Below are positions 8,908-18,050 of a DNA stretch of 64,000 nt, one piece after another. The position numbers and the translations under genes were made by a program. The stretch is from Neobacillus driksii (GTDB taxonomy: Bacteria; Bacillota; Bacilli; Bacillales; Cytobacillaceae). Numbering within the stretch: position 1 is the first letter of the stretch; the number at the start of each line of letters is the position of its first letter. The stretch covers positions 1-64,000 of the forward strand of contig NZ_JACCBX010000019.1 of assembly GCF_013409995.1 (NCBI RefSeq), written 5' to 3'. The notes under the pieces were generated by a model, which was not told where the DNA came from, ran no database searches, and saw nothing but the letters and a program-made list of their open reading frames with translations.

Positions 8908-10422
8908 TCACTGCTTAAATTCAGTTTCTTTACCACTTAACCAATTCTCAAAGTACTCCTTTGCTTCTGGCCCAAGGTCTTCTGAGAACACGGAGATGAA
9001 GTCACTTCCTGTTGCGATCTTATATTGATATTCTTTAAAATAATTTTGAAGCAATTGATCCATTTTCTCTTTCCCTATTACTTTTTCAAGATCCTCCAGC
9101 ATCAATGCACCCTTTTGGTAGACAAGCTGAGAGTAGGTTCCAATATTTTTAAATTTATCAACAGAGCTCCCAATAAATAAGCCACCTCTTTCATGGACTT
9201 CCGTTCCTTGTGTCATGACTTTTCTCATCTCTAACTGTCCAGCACCATGCTCAGGAAATTCCTCTAACATAAATCTCGTAGAGGAATAGGTTGCCATCGC
9301 CTCATCCAACCACGGCTCCTTTACCTCATCATTCCCAACCATTCCATACCACCATTGGTGCGCGGTTTCATGAACAACTGAGCCAATCTCCGTTTCATTG
9401 CTTTCAAGAATATTTTTCGGTAGGTATATTAATCCTGGAAATTCCATTGCTGTAAACATTCCAGTTCGAACGATATCATATTCAGGATATGGATATGGTC
9501 CATAGACTTTACTAAAATACGATAATGCTTTAATTCCTGCTTCATGATTCTTCTTCGCCGCCTCTTGGCTGTCACTCGCTAGGTACCATGTATTCACAGT
9601 TGTTTCTCCTACTTGTTCTGATAACTTTTGGTAGTTTTCATCCATAATCACCATGGCAAAGTCCCGTACATTATCAATTGTGGTTGTGTACATCATGGAC
9701 CCATCCTGTTCTTTTACACCATCTTCTTCCTTACCCGTACTGGCGACTTGATAATTGCTTGGTACGGTGACATTTACACGATACTTCCCCACCTGGCTGT
9801 AAAAGGGATCTCCTATTGAATGGTACGGGTCTGTTACCCAGCCTCGCTCATCATATACGGCTTGAATAGGAATCCAATTTCCCAGCCAAATCGCATTCTC
9901 ATCATAGGTGAATCGGCCATTATTTTTGGGAACCTTCATGCTGAATTTCAATTCCAGATCGATTGTTTGACCCATTTTCCATTTGTCTAAAGGTATTTCG
10001 AGGACGGTATCTTTGATTTCAAAATTTCCTTTCGTTCCATCAGCCTGAACTTCTGTAACCTCCATCGATCCAGGTTCAGAATTCTCATCAATAATTTGAC
10101 GCCAGAATCCACCTAGCAAATCGACATCCTCACGGAATTGATTAGGATATACGTGAAAGTAAATTTTGTCCTGATCTTTCCCTGTATTGTTTGTCGACTT
10201 CACCTTAAGTGTACCTGCTATCGTTTTCTCCTCTACATTAACGGTTACGGTGGAATCGTATTCTGTCGGAATAAATTCCTTGGCCACTGAAGGTTGATTC
10301 TTATTTGTTCCCGTAGTCTCCTTTGAGTTGTTTTCTTTACACCCAGACAGCAATACCGCGAGCGCTATCAAAATGGCAGCCAACCAATAGACTCTCCCCT
10401 TTTTAATTTCCCCTTTGTTCAT
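8908..10422 (-). CDS. M1-family metallopeptidase lipoprotein
   Basis: 504-residue secreted, lipid-anchored zinc aminopeptidase-like protein. The N-terminus is a lipoprotein signal with lipobox LLSGC near residue 28. The zinc site is intact: HETAHQWW, with the third ligand in WLDEAMATYSS downstream. The usual exopeptidase GxMEN motif is changed to TAMEFPG, so N-terminal amine recognition may differ from classical aminopeptidase N. A beta-sandwich N-terminal domain precedes the catalytic domain. GGAGG lies 7 nt before the ATG. It probably trims extracellular peptides for nutrition or envelope turnover; the substrate is unknown. Confidence 0.92.
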   Translation of the reverse strand: MNKGEIKKGRVYWLAAILIALAVLLSGCKENNSKETTGTNKNQPSVAKEFIPTEYDSTVTVNVEEKTIAGTLKVKSTNNTGKDQDKIYFHVYPNQFREDVDLLGGFWRQIIDENSEPGSMEVTEVQADGTKGNFEIKDTVLEIPLDKWKMGQTIDLELKFSMKVPKNNGRFTYDENAIWLGNWIPIQAVYDERGWVTDPYHSIGDPFYSQVGKYRVNVTVPSNYQVASTGKEEDGVKEQDGSMMYTTTIDNVRDFAMVIMDENYQKLSEQVGETTVNTWYLASDSQEAAKKNHEAGIKALSYFSKVYGPYPYPEYDIVRTGMFTAMEFPGLIYLPKNILESNETEIGSVVHETAHQWWYGMVGNDEVKEPWLDEAMATYSSTRFMLEEFPEHGAGQLEMRKVMTQGTEVHERGGLFIGSSVDKFKNIGTYSQLVYQKGALMLEDLEKVIGKEKMDQLLQNYFKEYQYKIATGSDFISVFSEDLGPEAKEYFENWLSGKETEFKQ

Positions 10423-10497
10423 AACGGCCTCCTATCATCTATTATTCATTCAAATCTTAGACGTCGTTTTTCAGAAAGAGTTTCAAATTATAATTAT

Positions 10498-10532
10498 AAA
10501 AAAATCCCCTGACGGCATTGCCAGGGGACCCT
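10498..10532 (-). terminator. terminator of the MFS gene
   Basis: CCCCTGGC / GTCAGGGG-type hairpin with T6 on the minus strand, just past the Bcr/CflA stop. Confidence 0.8.
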
Positions 10533-10536
10533 ACGA

Positions 10537-11775
10537 TTAAGCGCCTCTTTGTCTAGTTTTTCTAAGTACAAGGAAAATATAAGAAATTACTGCACCCATT
10601 GAGGAGATAACGATGACCAACCCCATTGGGAGCGCAGATTCTTCTCCTCCTATGCCAACTAAAGGAGAAGTAATACCACCAAATGCAAAGGAAAGTACAC
10701 CAAGTAGTGCCGAGGCACTGCCTGCATTTTTACCTTGCTTTTGCATGGCGAGAGAAAATCCGGCTGTATTGACAATACCAACACTCGATACCACCAGAAA
10801 TAATGGAATTAATATCATCCATAAATTAGCCTGTACCAAAAGAAGAATGAGCAATGTCACACTTCCAAAAAAGGACATTCCTAATCCAAAGTTTAATAAC
10901 TTTGTTTCTGGGATCCTTCCCGCTAATCTACCAGTCGTTTGGCTGGCAATCATGATGCCCAGCCCATTCATCGCAAAAATAAGGCTAAAAACTTGCGGCG
11001 AAGCTCCGTATATGTCCTGTACCACAAAGGGGGAACCGGATATGTAAGCAAACATTGAAGAAGTAACAAGCCCTTGTGAAAAAGCATACCCAATAAAACT
11101 AGGATCAACTATTAGGTTTCTAAAGGTTAGAAGGGTATTTTTGATTCCACCTCGTAATCTTCTCTCATTGGGTAGTGTTTCCGGCAATCCGAAAAGGACA
11201 ACGATAAACATTACAAATCCGATGAATCCTAAGACAATAAATACACCTTGCCACGGGACGAACCTGAGGAGTTGAGCACCAGCAACAGGAGCTAGAATCG
11301 GCGCAGCCCCGTTTACTAACGATAGAAGTGCAAAGAATTTGGTTAATTCACTCCCAGAATATAAATCTCGCACAACCGCCCTTGATACTACCATCCCCAC
11401 AGCACCCGCCAGCCCTTGAATAAAACGCAGCAGAATAAATGACCAAATCGAAGGACTAAATACACATAGAAAAGATACAACTAAATAGATGACCAAACCA
11501 ATTAGGAGCGGTTTCCTTCTTCCGTGAATATCACTTAGTGGTCCCGCAAACAACTGTCCTACCGATAATCCGAGCAGAAAAAATGTTAGACTTAGTTGAA
11601 TAAAAGACGGGCTAGTATGAAAGTAATCTGCCAATATGGGTAAAGCCGGTAAATACATGTCAATCGATAATGGACCGAATGCCGCTAAAGAACCAAGCAC
11701 CATCGCTATCCAGATTCGTTTGGAACGAGTTATTGCACCAGCATTAGTGATGGAATTATCTAAAGAAGAACGCAA
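10537..11775 (-). CDS. Bcr/CflA-family MFS multidrug exporter
   Basis: 412-residue, 12-helix major facilitator of the drug:H+ antiporter-1 family. Bcr/CflA hallmarks are visible: FGPLSIDMYLPALP in helix 1 and the loop 2-3 motif GPLSDIHGRRKPLL. These transporters export bicyclomycin, chloramphenicol, florfenicol or cysteine; the substrate cannot be told here. The start is TTG at 11775 with AAGGGA about 13 nt upstream; a later in-frame ATG (residue 25) would cut into the first helix region. Monocistronic, with its own terminator. Confidence 0.9.
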   Translation of the reverse strand: MRSSLDNSITNAGAITRSKRIWIAMVLGSLAAFGPLSIDMYLPALPILADYFHTSPSFIQLSLTFFLLGLSVGQLFAGPLSDIHGRRKPLLIGLVIYLVVSFLCVFSPSIWSFILLRFIQGLAGAVGMVVSRAVVRDLYSGSELTKFFALLSLVNGAAPILAPVAGAQLLRFVPWQGVFIVLGFIGFVMFIVVLFGLPETLPNERRLRGGIKNTLLTFRNLIVDPSFIGYAFSQGLVTSSMFAYISGSPFVVQDIYGASPQVFSLIFAMNGLGIMIASQTTGRLAGRIPETKLLNFGLGMSFFGSVTLLILLLVQANLWMILIPLFLVVSSVGIVNTAGFSLAMQKQGKNAGSASALLGVLSFAFGGITSPLVGIGGEESALPMGLVIVISSMGAVISYIFLVLRKTRQRGA

Positions 11776-11989
11776 AGTTGTGTTTCATTCCCTTCTTTGC
11801 ATCATTTGTTTTTAATTTTCTAATTATTGATAGAATAAATCAAATGATTAAACTTAGAAACCAAAATTTTCTTCACCCCAAAAGGTAAGCACGAGACATT
11901 AGAAAGGATTTCTGACGAAAAAATAGAATATTAATTCAACATGTTATTTTTTCGAAAATTTAAAAATAATTATATAGAAGAGGTGTTCA

Positions 11990-12454
11990 ATGATGAAAGA
12001 ATGGACGAAAGAAATTGAAATTAATGCTCCTATCGAAAAGATTTGGGATTTGTTTGATGGTTCGTTAGAAAAAATGCAAAAAATCATGCCGCAGGTCGTT
12101 GGGAATACACCCGTGAAAGTGACAGAAGAACGCGTTGGAACAATCTATCGTCAGCAGTATAAAGAAGGTAAACGGATTGAAGAATATGATGTTGAAACAT
12201 TAGACTACTTGAATACACCTGAACATAAGAAAATGAAAGTCGGATTCACCTTAGCCAACATTTTTGAAATTACCGCTGCCTATGAAGTATCAAAAATAAA
12301 TGAACATAAAACACGTTTTAAATACACAACCACTAATAAACCACTAAAAGCGATCTTTAAATTATTCTTATGGCTTGCCGGTGATAAGACAGTAGTTAAA
12401 TTTGTAGAACGTGTTAAAGAATTAGCCGAAGAGGAAAGTGCTTTAGTGAAATAA
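11990..12454 (+). CDS. SRPBCC-family protein
   Basis: 154-residue START-like helix-grip protein. The opening KEIEINAPIEKIWDLF is typical of SRPBCC (polyketide cyclase/dehydrase-like) proteins, which bind hydrophobic ligands; no catalytic residues can be assigned. AGAGG lies 6 nt before the first ATG; the next codon is also ATG. It is followed after 15 nt by a thioesterase gene, so the two probably form an operon ending at the hairpin near 12900. The ligand is unknown. Confidence 0.85.
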   Translation: MMKEWTKEIEINAPIEKIWDLFDGSLEKMQKIMPQVVGNTPVKVTEERVGTIYRQQYKEGKRIEEYDVETLDYLNTPEHKKMKVGFTLANIFEITAAYEVSKINEHKTRFKYTTTNKPLKAIFKLFLWLAGDKTVVKFVERVKELAEEESALVK

Positions 12455-12469
12455 AGAAAGGAGCCTAGA

Positions 12470-12880
12470 ATGGTGGAATATCGTTTCTCACATCGATTAA
12501 AGGTGCGTTATTCTGAAATTGATGGGCAAAAGATTGTTTTTAATTCACATTACTTAACTTATATTGATGTAGCCGTCACAGAATATTTCCAGCAGCTTCT
12601 TCAACACGATGAACAGTTTGATTTTGTGCTAGCAAAATCGACACTCGAGTATAAACGATCAGCCTTCTTAAATGACTGGCTCACAGTTTGGTGCAGGATG
12701 GATAGAGTTGGCCACAAAAGCATGACAATGAATTTTATGATTACGAGAGAAGATGAGGAGGAGCCGGTTCTCTTGGCTGAAATTATTTATGTTACCATTG
12801 ACCACGTATCCATGAAACCTTGCCCAGCTCCTGACTTTATCAGAGAACGAATTGAACAATTTGAACTTGAATATAAGTAA
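12470..12880 (+). CDS. hotdog-fold acyl-CoA thioesterase (4HBT-like)
   Basis: 136-residue hotdog-fold thioesterase, which would hydrolyse acyl-CoA thioesters in the cytosol. The N-terminal RYSEIDGQKIVFNSHYLTYIDVA region corresponds to the 4-hydroxybenzoyl-CoA thioesterase active-site helix (catalytic Asp near residue 17). AAAGGAG precedes the ATG. Second gene of a probable two-gene operon with the SRPBCC protein; both bind lipid-like molecules. Confidence 0.87.
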   Translation: MVEYRFSHRLKVRYSEIDGQKIVFNSHYLTYIDVAVTEYFQQLLQHDEQFDFVLAKSTLEYKRSAFLNDWLTVWCRMDRVGHKSMTMNFMITREDEEEPVLLAEIIYVTIDHVSMKPCPAPDFIRERIEQFELEYK

Positions 12881-12887
12881 CGAACAG

Positions 12888-12920
12888 ATTCCCCATTTTT
12901 TTAATGAGGAATTTTTTTTA
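12888..12920 (+). terminator. terminator of the SRPBCC-thioesterase operon
   Basis: ATTCCCCAT / ATGAGGAAT hairpin followed by T8. Confidence 0.75.
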
Positions 12921-13103
12921 TAGTGGACCAACATATTTGTTCAAGGAAATAAAAACTTTCCCCCGTTCACCTTTTTCCGTCAAAACCTTTATCATTTATT
13001 GAGTAAATGAAGACAAAATATCCATGAATATACAAAAATGCATGGATTAAACAGAACTTGTTGGAGATAATAACCACGATTACCTTGAAAGGATGGGATG
13101 TTA

Positions 13104-13847
13104 ATGTCGTTAGAATGGTTTGACAGAGTTTGTGGCGAGCTTCAGGATCACCTGGAATCTATTTGTGAAGAGTATGATCAGGTTGGTCAAATGTCAATAG
13201 AGAGAGCTGCCAAACACCCGAGGATCGAATTTTTTGTAGAAACGGAAGATATTCATACAGAAGATGTCGATAGAGACTATTTTTGCACATTGTTCTTCGA
13301 TCCTCAAAACGAAGAATTTTACATCGATACCTTTGATGTTGACAGTGGGCATACTGCTAAAATCATCCTTTCGGACATAGAAGAAATCATCGATGAAGTT
13401 CACGCTAGTCTTCATGATTATATGAACGATGATGATCATTACACCGATGACGGTGTCTATCTTACTTCGGATGAAGAGTGCGAAGACAGTGACGACTATT
13501 ATGAAATGGTCGAGGTTGTTGACGAAATTGATGATGATGAAGAGTATTATGAAGCACAGGTAAATGAAGATGATATTTTTGAAGAAATTGATGTGGAATG
13601 GAACACCCCAGAGGTAACGGCCTTCAAACATGAGGATGAGGTCGAAGTGACGTATCAATTTGGCGTTGTTCCAGAAACCGGTGACGGTGTGTTGAAAAGA
13701 GTAAACAGGATTTGGACTACCGATGATGAATTAATCAAAGACGAATCTCATTTTATCTTCAGTAAAGAAGAGGCAAGCACCATTATCGCAATGATCGCCA
13801 GCCATATGGATCAATTAAGTGAGTTTAATTTTGATGATATGCAATAA
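13104..13847 (+). CDS. very acidic hypothetical protein
   Basis: 247-residue protein I do not recognise. It is extremely rich in Asp and Glu, with the densest stretch around residues 110-170 (runs of DDDH, EDSDDYY, DEIDDDEEYYEA). No signal peptide, membrane segment or cysteine cluster. N- and C-terminal thirds look like folded domains with the acidic linker between. ATGs at 13098 and 13104 share one AAAGGA site; 13104 has the more usual spacing. Monocistronic. Acidic proteins like this can bind cations or mimic nucleic acid, but no function is shown. Confidence 0.75.
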   Translation: MSLEWFDRVCGELQDHLESICEEYDQVGQMSIERAAKHPRIEFFVETEDIHTEDVDRDYFCTLFFDPQNEEFYIDTFDVDSGHTAKIILSDIEEIIDEVHASLHDYMNDDDHYTDDGVYLTSDEECEDSDDYYEMVEVVDEIDDDEEYYEAQVNEDDIFEEIDVEWNTPEVTAFKHEDEVEVTYQFGVVPETGDGVLKRVNRIWTTDDELIKDESHFIFSKEEASTIIAMIASHMDQLSEFNFDDMQ

Positions 13848-13894
13848 CAAAAGCGTAAGCGCCTTGTTCAGACTTTGATGCTGGACAATAATAG

Positions 13895-13929
13895 TAAAGG
13901 AGCATACCCGTTTTGGTATGCTCCTTTCA
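13895..13929. terminator. bidirectional terminator
   Basis: GGAGCATACC / GGTATGCTCC perfect 10-bp stem between convergent genes. Confidence 0.9.
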
Positions 13930-13931
13930 TT

Positions 13932-14657
13932 TTAATCAATGGTATAATCAATCTCAATCAAGTCCCATGGTGTGATAATTCCGAGAGGCGCCTCATCTTT
14001 TTTACCGTTTTCAGTAATAATGACCGCTTCTAATTTCTTTTTCACCTTATGAGATTTTTCAAAAATCGTTTCCACATCGAAGATATTCGTGCTTTTCGCG
14101 ACAAAGTCAACTGGATGGTCTTTTTCGTATTTCATAATATCGTATATATGTGTATCGTCTAAATTGACAGAAGTACTCACCATGTTCTGTGCCAACCATT
14201 TAACAATCGAGCTTGCTGTCAAAAGGCCGGCAAATTCTTTATTTTTATAAACCGGAAATTTGGAATAATTATACTGACGAATCGCTTCCGTCACTTTTAG
14301 GATACTATCGTTATAGTCAAAGTACAGTACATTCTTTGTAGCAATTGACAAAGCATAATTCGGACGGTTAAAGACATTGGCGATTTTCTCGATGTGCTCG
14401 ACCACTTTTGCATTCGGTTCGGCGATATAATAGCCGACTTGCATTTTTTCATGGACAATAGCATTACGCAACTTTGCATATTGCTCCAAATCCTTTTTAA
14501 ATGTTTCAATGATTTGATATTTCTTCGCTCCAACCTTTACCAATACTACAAATCTATCATCATTAATTTTGACAATGTCCTTCATCGCGTCATGCACTTG
14601 ATTGAAGGCCACCTCAAAACGTTCGGATAGTACTTGTCCTTTTTTCATTTGTTTCAT
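13932..14657 (-). CDS. HEPN-like domain fused to a CBS pair
   Basis: 241-residue two-domain protein. Residues 10-90 are helical and contain YAKLRNAIVHE, matching the HEPN RNase signature R-x4-H (Arg64, His69), followed by the typical IAEPNAKVVEHIEKIANVF helix. Residues about 95-241 form a CBS (Bateman) pair that would bind an adenosyl nucleotide; FPVYKNKEFAGLLTASSIV is a typical first CBS repeat. The combination suggests an RNA-cleaving or RNA-binding domain gated by a nucleotide ligand. No partner antitoxin gene is adjacent. ATG 14657 has AGGGAT upstream; TTG 14672 is a weaker option. HEPN assignment is by motif and helical context only. Confidence 0.8.
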   Translation of the reverse strand: MKQMKKGQVLSERFEVAFNQVHDAMKDIVKINDDRFVVLVKVGAKKYQIIETFKKDLEQYAKLRNAIVHEKMQVGYYIAEPNAKVVEHIEKIANVFNRPNYALSIATKNVLYFDYNDSILKVTEAIRQYNYSKFPVYKNKEFAGLLTASSIVKWLAQNMVSTSVNLDDTHIYDIMKYEKDHPVDFVAKSTNIFDVETIFEKSHKVKKKLEAVIITENGKKDEAPLGIITPWDLIEIDYTID

Positions 14658-14718
14658 CTCTATCCCTGCCAATATGTTTACTTATTTCTTTAATTATATA
14701 TTTATTGAGAATATTTAA

Positions 14719-15552
14719 CTATCCCCAATTTCGATACAGCTGGCTTATTTCTTCCTTATGAGAAATCCCTTCATCATCAGGTGTTTCTAATACAAATGGA
14801 ATTTGCTTAATAATCGGGGAGGTTACAATACCCCGAAGAGAGTCCTCTTTAATTAAACCATTTTGAAAAATATTCGCGTGACGATCCTTTTTGGATCCAG
14901 TTGGATACTTAGAATTGTTTAAATGGATGATTTTCAGGTGTTCAAAATAAGCTAATTCTTGGCCTTTGGCGAAAAAATCCTCGGTGTTTTCCCCATCCCA
15001 AAGTCCACTTGCAAACATATGACAGGTATCTAGGCAAAAACCGATTTTCTCTGGATACTCAGCAAGATTTCGGATCTGAACTAATTCTTCAAAGGTTGTA
15101 CCAAGCGCCCCTTTCGTTCCAGCGTTATTCTCAATTAATAGTAAACAATCACCATTCCATTGACTGAGGACAGAATTGAGCATTTCAAGCATTAAATGAT
15201 AACTGGCAAGGGGGTCGGTTTTACTGATTTGACTGCCAAAATGGACAACTACACCAACAGAACCGCATGCGTCCGCTATTTCTAGGTCATTTAACAGCGA
15301 GCGAATCGTTAATTCCTTTTTTTCCTCCGAAGGGGTTAAACTTGTAGAGTATGGGGTATGTGCAACTGAAACGATCTTTTTCTCCTGACAAAACTCTTTA
15401 CAGCTAGCAGCATCCCCACGGTCAAAGTCCTTGACAGAAAGACTTCGCGGGTTTTTCGGAAAATATTGAAATGCCGCCGCACCGAAAGCTGCAGCTCGTT
15501 TTGCCGCTCCAGAATATCCGTTCCTAATACTTACATGACAGCCAAAAATCAT
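14719..15552 (-). CDS. endonuclease IV (Nfo)-like TIM-barrel protein
   Basis: 277-residue AP-endonuclease-family-2 protein. Metal-ligand and family blocks seen in order: GCHVSI (His near residue 6), FQYFPKNPRSL, VAHTPYSTSL, VVHFGS, LLIENNAGTKGALGTTFEEL, GFCLDTCHMFASG, IHLNNSKYPTGSKKDRHANI and a final VLETP. The three-zinc site of endonuclease IV appears preserved. It would cut DNA 5' of abasic sites. It is slightly shorter than B. subtilis Nfo and may be a paralogue. GGTGGGAT precedes the ATG. Divergent from the HIT gene. Confidence 0.85.
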   Translation of the reverse strand: MIFGCHVSIRNGYSGAAKRAAAFGAAAFQYFPKNPRSLSVKDFDRGDAASCKEFCQEKKIVSVAHTPYSTSLTPSEEKKELTIRSLLNDLEIADACGSVGVVVHFGSQISKTDPLASYHLMLEMLNSVLSQWNGDCLLLIENNAGTKGALGTTFEELVQIRNLAEYPEKIGFCLDTCHMFASGLWDGENTEDFFAKGQELAYFEHLKIIHLNNSKYPTGSKKDRHANIFQNGLIKEDSLRGIVTSPIIKQIPFVLETPDDEGISHKEEISQLYRNWG

Positions 15553-15659
15553 CGTATCCCACCGTTTTTTAGTGTTAGATTTTGCATAATGAGTTTAAAC
15601 TATTCTTTTTACTGCGGGTGTTGTAAGATAATTCAGGATACTTTTGGGAGGGGAAATAG

Positions 15660-16142
15660 ATGAGAAAAATAACATTATCAAATGGCAAAACCGTAGAAGT
15701 CGAATGTTTAAGCTGCGCGTTAACTAGTGGACTGCTTGAGCCAGATGGCGGCGTTATTTTCGAGACAGAACACTTCCATGCGCATCAAGATGTTGCTTAT
15801 CCAATTGAAGGGCTAGTCATCTTGGCCTCGAAAAGACATATAAAATGCTTGGATGAACTGACGGATGAGGAAAGACTGGATTACATAAATACCTTAACAA
15901 AAATTAGGAAAGCTCAGCGGGAGATTCTAGGTATTGACTATGTTTATTATTTCTACAATGAAGATACCACGCATCATTTCCATACCTGGTTAGTACCGCG
16001 TTATAAGTGGATGAATGAATTTGGCAAATCTGTTGAATCCGTTAGACCTGTCCTGCTAAATGCGAGAAATCAGCGGAATACGAATGAAAATCATCAGAAG
16101 GTTATGAGTGCCATTGAAGCCTTAAAAAACGGATTAATCTAA
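15660..16142 (+). CDS. HIT-family (histidine triad) protein
   Basis: 160-residue nucleotide-binding hydrolase-like protein. The histidine triad is visible in TTHHFHTWLVPRY, the active site of dinucleoside polyphosphate hydrolases and related nucleotidyl transferases. An early Cys pair (CLSC) is present. GGGAGGGG precedes the ATG at good spacing. Monocistronic, transcribed away from the endonuclease IV-like gene. The exact substrate is unknown. Confidence 0.82.
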   Translation: MRKITLSNGKTVEVECLSCALTSGLLEPDGGVIFETEHFHAHQDVAYPIEGLVILASKRHIKCLDELTDEERLDYINTLTKIRKAQREILGIDYVYYFYNEDTTHHFHTWLVPRYKWMNEFGKSVESVRPVLLNARNQRNTNENHQKVMSAIEALKNGLI

Positions 16143-16177
16143 AAGAGCCCGATTAGGCACCCGAAAGTTATGAATAT

Positions 16178-16224
16178 AAAAAAAACCAAGAATCTCTCAC
16201 CTACTCAATGATAGATTCTTGGGC
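16178..16224 (-). terminator. terminator of the permease gene
   Basis: CCAAGAATCT / AGATTCTTGG stem with a long loop and T8 on the minus strand; also lies past the HIT gene. Confidence 0.75.
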
Positions 16225-16243
16225 AATACGCTAAACATTTCTA

Positions 16244-17674
16244 TTAAACCTGCTCCACCGTTGATTCTTTTACTGAAATACTTTTATGCTTTGTTTTCCT
16301 ATTCATGATGATTTTAGATTCACTTTTGCTGTAATATTTACCTTTTGTATAAACGGCAATGAGTACCGTAAGAAGGGAAGCTAAAATGGCCGCAAAGAAA
16401 GTGGCTGTATTTTGTAAGAACGTTCCCATATACCCTAAAGCTGCAATGGTTCCAAGAACACTTGACACAATTAACGGGATAACGCCAACTGGATTCCATT
16501 TGTATAATTTTTCTTGTCTTGCTTCATATTCTACCGGTACAATTTTCAATAATTTTTTTACGACTAAGGCATCTGTAACTAAAATAGCTGCCCATGCCAT
16601 CAATAGGACTCCTTGGAATGTCATCGCACTGCCTAAATAATCAAGAATCCCACCTAACATTAACGCAATCGATAGTACACCTGAGACAACAACCCAAAAA
16701 CGTCGACTTGGTTTGAAATGAAATACATTCTCAAAGAAATTGGATAATGAAAGGGATGCACTGTAAATATTTGTGACATTGATTCTTATTTGTGTCAACA
16801 TCGTAAATACTACTCCGCCTAGACCAATAAGTGTGACAATGTATACCCCAGGATTAGATTCAGCTAAACGGACACCAAACCATATTCCTAGTAACCCCAT
16901 TACACCAAAGCAGAAAATTTGGGGAATAAACCCAATCATAATAGAGCCAATTTTAATATCCTTTGGCTTTAGGAAGCGCGCATAGTCTGACGCGATAAGA
17001 GCGGTTAAGCCCATAATCCCGTGCTGCATACCAATACACAACAGTAAGGCGGTTCCACCTGTTTGTACACCCTCTGGTAAGTATGTCCAAAAACTACCGG
17101 CAAAATTTGATGGTGTTTTGTAAGCAACGATAATCGTGAGAATTAAAAAAATGCCAAAAATCGGCAACGACCATTTCTGCAGCTTATCCAATTGTTTAAT
17201 ACCAAACCAATTCAATGGAATAACAATTGAACCGAATACAACAATTAGCAGCCATAATGGAATTGCGGGGAAATATGCATGTATTGCCGCTACGAGAATC
17301 ATCCCTTCAAATGCACAATACATGATAAAGTTCGATGCGTAAATTAAGGAAGTTAAAGAGGCGCCTATATAACCAAACCCTTGCCTAGACATGAGATTGA
17401 CATTCATTCCTGACTTTGCCGATAAATAAGCAATGACAGTACCTAATACACCGGCAATAATAATAGCATAAATCGCTGAAATGATAGCGTTTGTCGCACC
17501 AAACTGAAGGGCCATTACACTACCCGTTTGAAAATAAAAAATGGCTGTCGCAATCCCAAAAGTAATATTGGTGACACTAAACCATCCCATATTCCGTTTT
17601 TCTTCTGGAACCTGTTCAAATGAATAATCATCTTTCGCTTCTTCTTGGATACCTGTTGTTTGGTCTAAACTCAT
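16244..17674 (-). CDS. NCS1-family nucleobase permease (cytosine permease-like)
   Basis: 476-residue, about 12-helix transporter of the nucleobase:cation symporter-1 family, CodB-like. Helix 1 has the family pattern NITFGIATAIFYFQTGSVMAL, and the substrate-region residues NFIMYCAFEG and LNWFGIKQLDKLQKW are typical. It would import cytosine or a related base with a cation. AAAGGATG precedes the ATG. No deaminase gene is adjacent. I searched the 5' region by eye for a purine riboswitch and saw none. Confidence 0.85.
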   Translation of the reverse strand: MSLDQTTGIQEEAKDDYSFEQVPEEKRNMGWFSVTNITFGIATAIFYFQTGSVMALQFGATNAIISAIYAIIIAGVLGTVIAYLSAKSGMNVNLMSRQGFGYIGASLTSLIYASNFIMYCAFEGMILVAAIHAYFPAIPLWLLIVVFGSIVIPLNWFGIKQLDKLQKWSLPIFGIFLILTIIVAYKTPSNFAGSFWTYLPEGVQTGGTALLLCIGMQHGIMGLTALIASDYARFLKPKDIKIGSIMIGFIPQIFCFGVMGLLGIWFGVRLAESNPGVYIVTLIGLGGVVFTMLTQIRINVTNIYSASLSLSNFFENVFHFKPSRRFWVVVSGVLSIALMLGGILDYLGSAMTFQGVLLMAWAAILVTDALVVKKLLKIVPVEYEARQEKLYKWNPVGVIPLIVSSVLGTIAALGYMGTFLQNTATFFAAILASLLTVLIAVYTKGKYYSKSESKIIMNRKTKHKSISVKESTVEQV

Positions 17675-17974
17675 GCAATCATCCTTTCATTTCTGTCCCC
17701 TTTTCCCAAAAGTAATTTTCACATTCATCTATCCTCTATCACGACTGAATGCTAGTTTAGAGGGCAACAGAATGTGTTTTTTTTTTGGAAATTAGCTACT
17801 GTTTCTTCAGCAAATTTCCATTTCATATATTCTATTATATACACAGTTAGTTGACATAATCAAATTATTATCGAAAATAGGTATAAAAAATCCTTTAAAA
17901 ACCACAACTTATTTCGATTAACTAAATATCTTTATACATTTTTTTGTATAAAAATCACCTTTGTTACATGAATA
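17675..17974. other. AT-rich gene-free stretch
   Basis: Upstream region of the NCS1 permease. It contains a T10 tract on the plus strand near 17778 and AT-rich sequence that should hold the permease promoter, but I see no riboswitch, repeat or convincing small ORF. Confidence 0.5.
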
Positions 17975-17976
17975 AA

Positions 17977-18005
17977 AAAAACCACTTTCAATCAAGTGGT
18001 TTTTA
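17977..18005 (-). terminator. terminator of the carboxypeptidase gene
   Basis: AACCACTT / AAGTGGTT hairpin with T8 on the minus strand; a second short hairpin (CCTCTAT / ATAGAGG, 18010-18027) lies nearer the stop codon. Confidence 0.85.
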
Positions 18006-18050
18006 TGGGACCTCTATCCAAATAGAGGTTGAATCGATAGAAACAACCCA

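Noticed and set aside
13194-13658. 154-codon minus-strand ORF
   Set aside because: Complement of the Asp/Glu-rich gene (GAT/GAA runs read as Ile/Phe); no RBS.
17675-18050. Purine riboswitch upstream of the cytosine-type permease
   Set aside because: The conserved core of the purine aptamer could not be found by eye on the minus strand.
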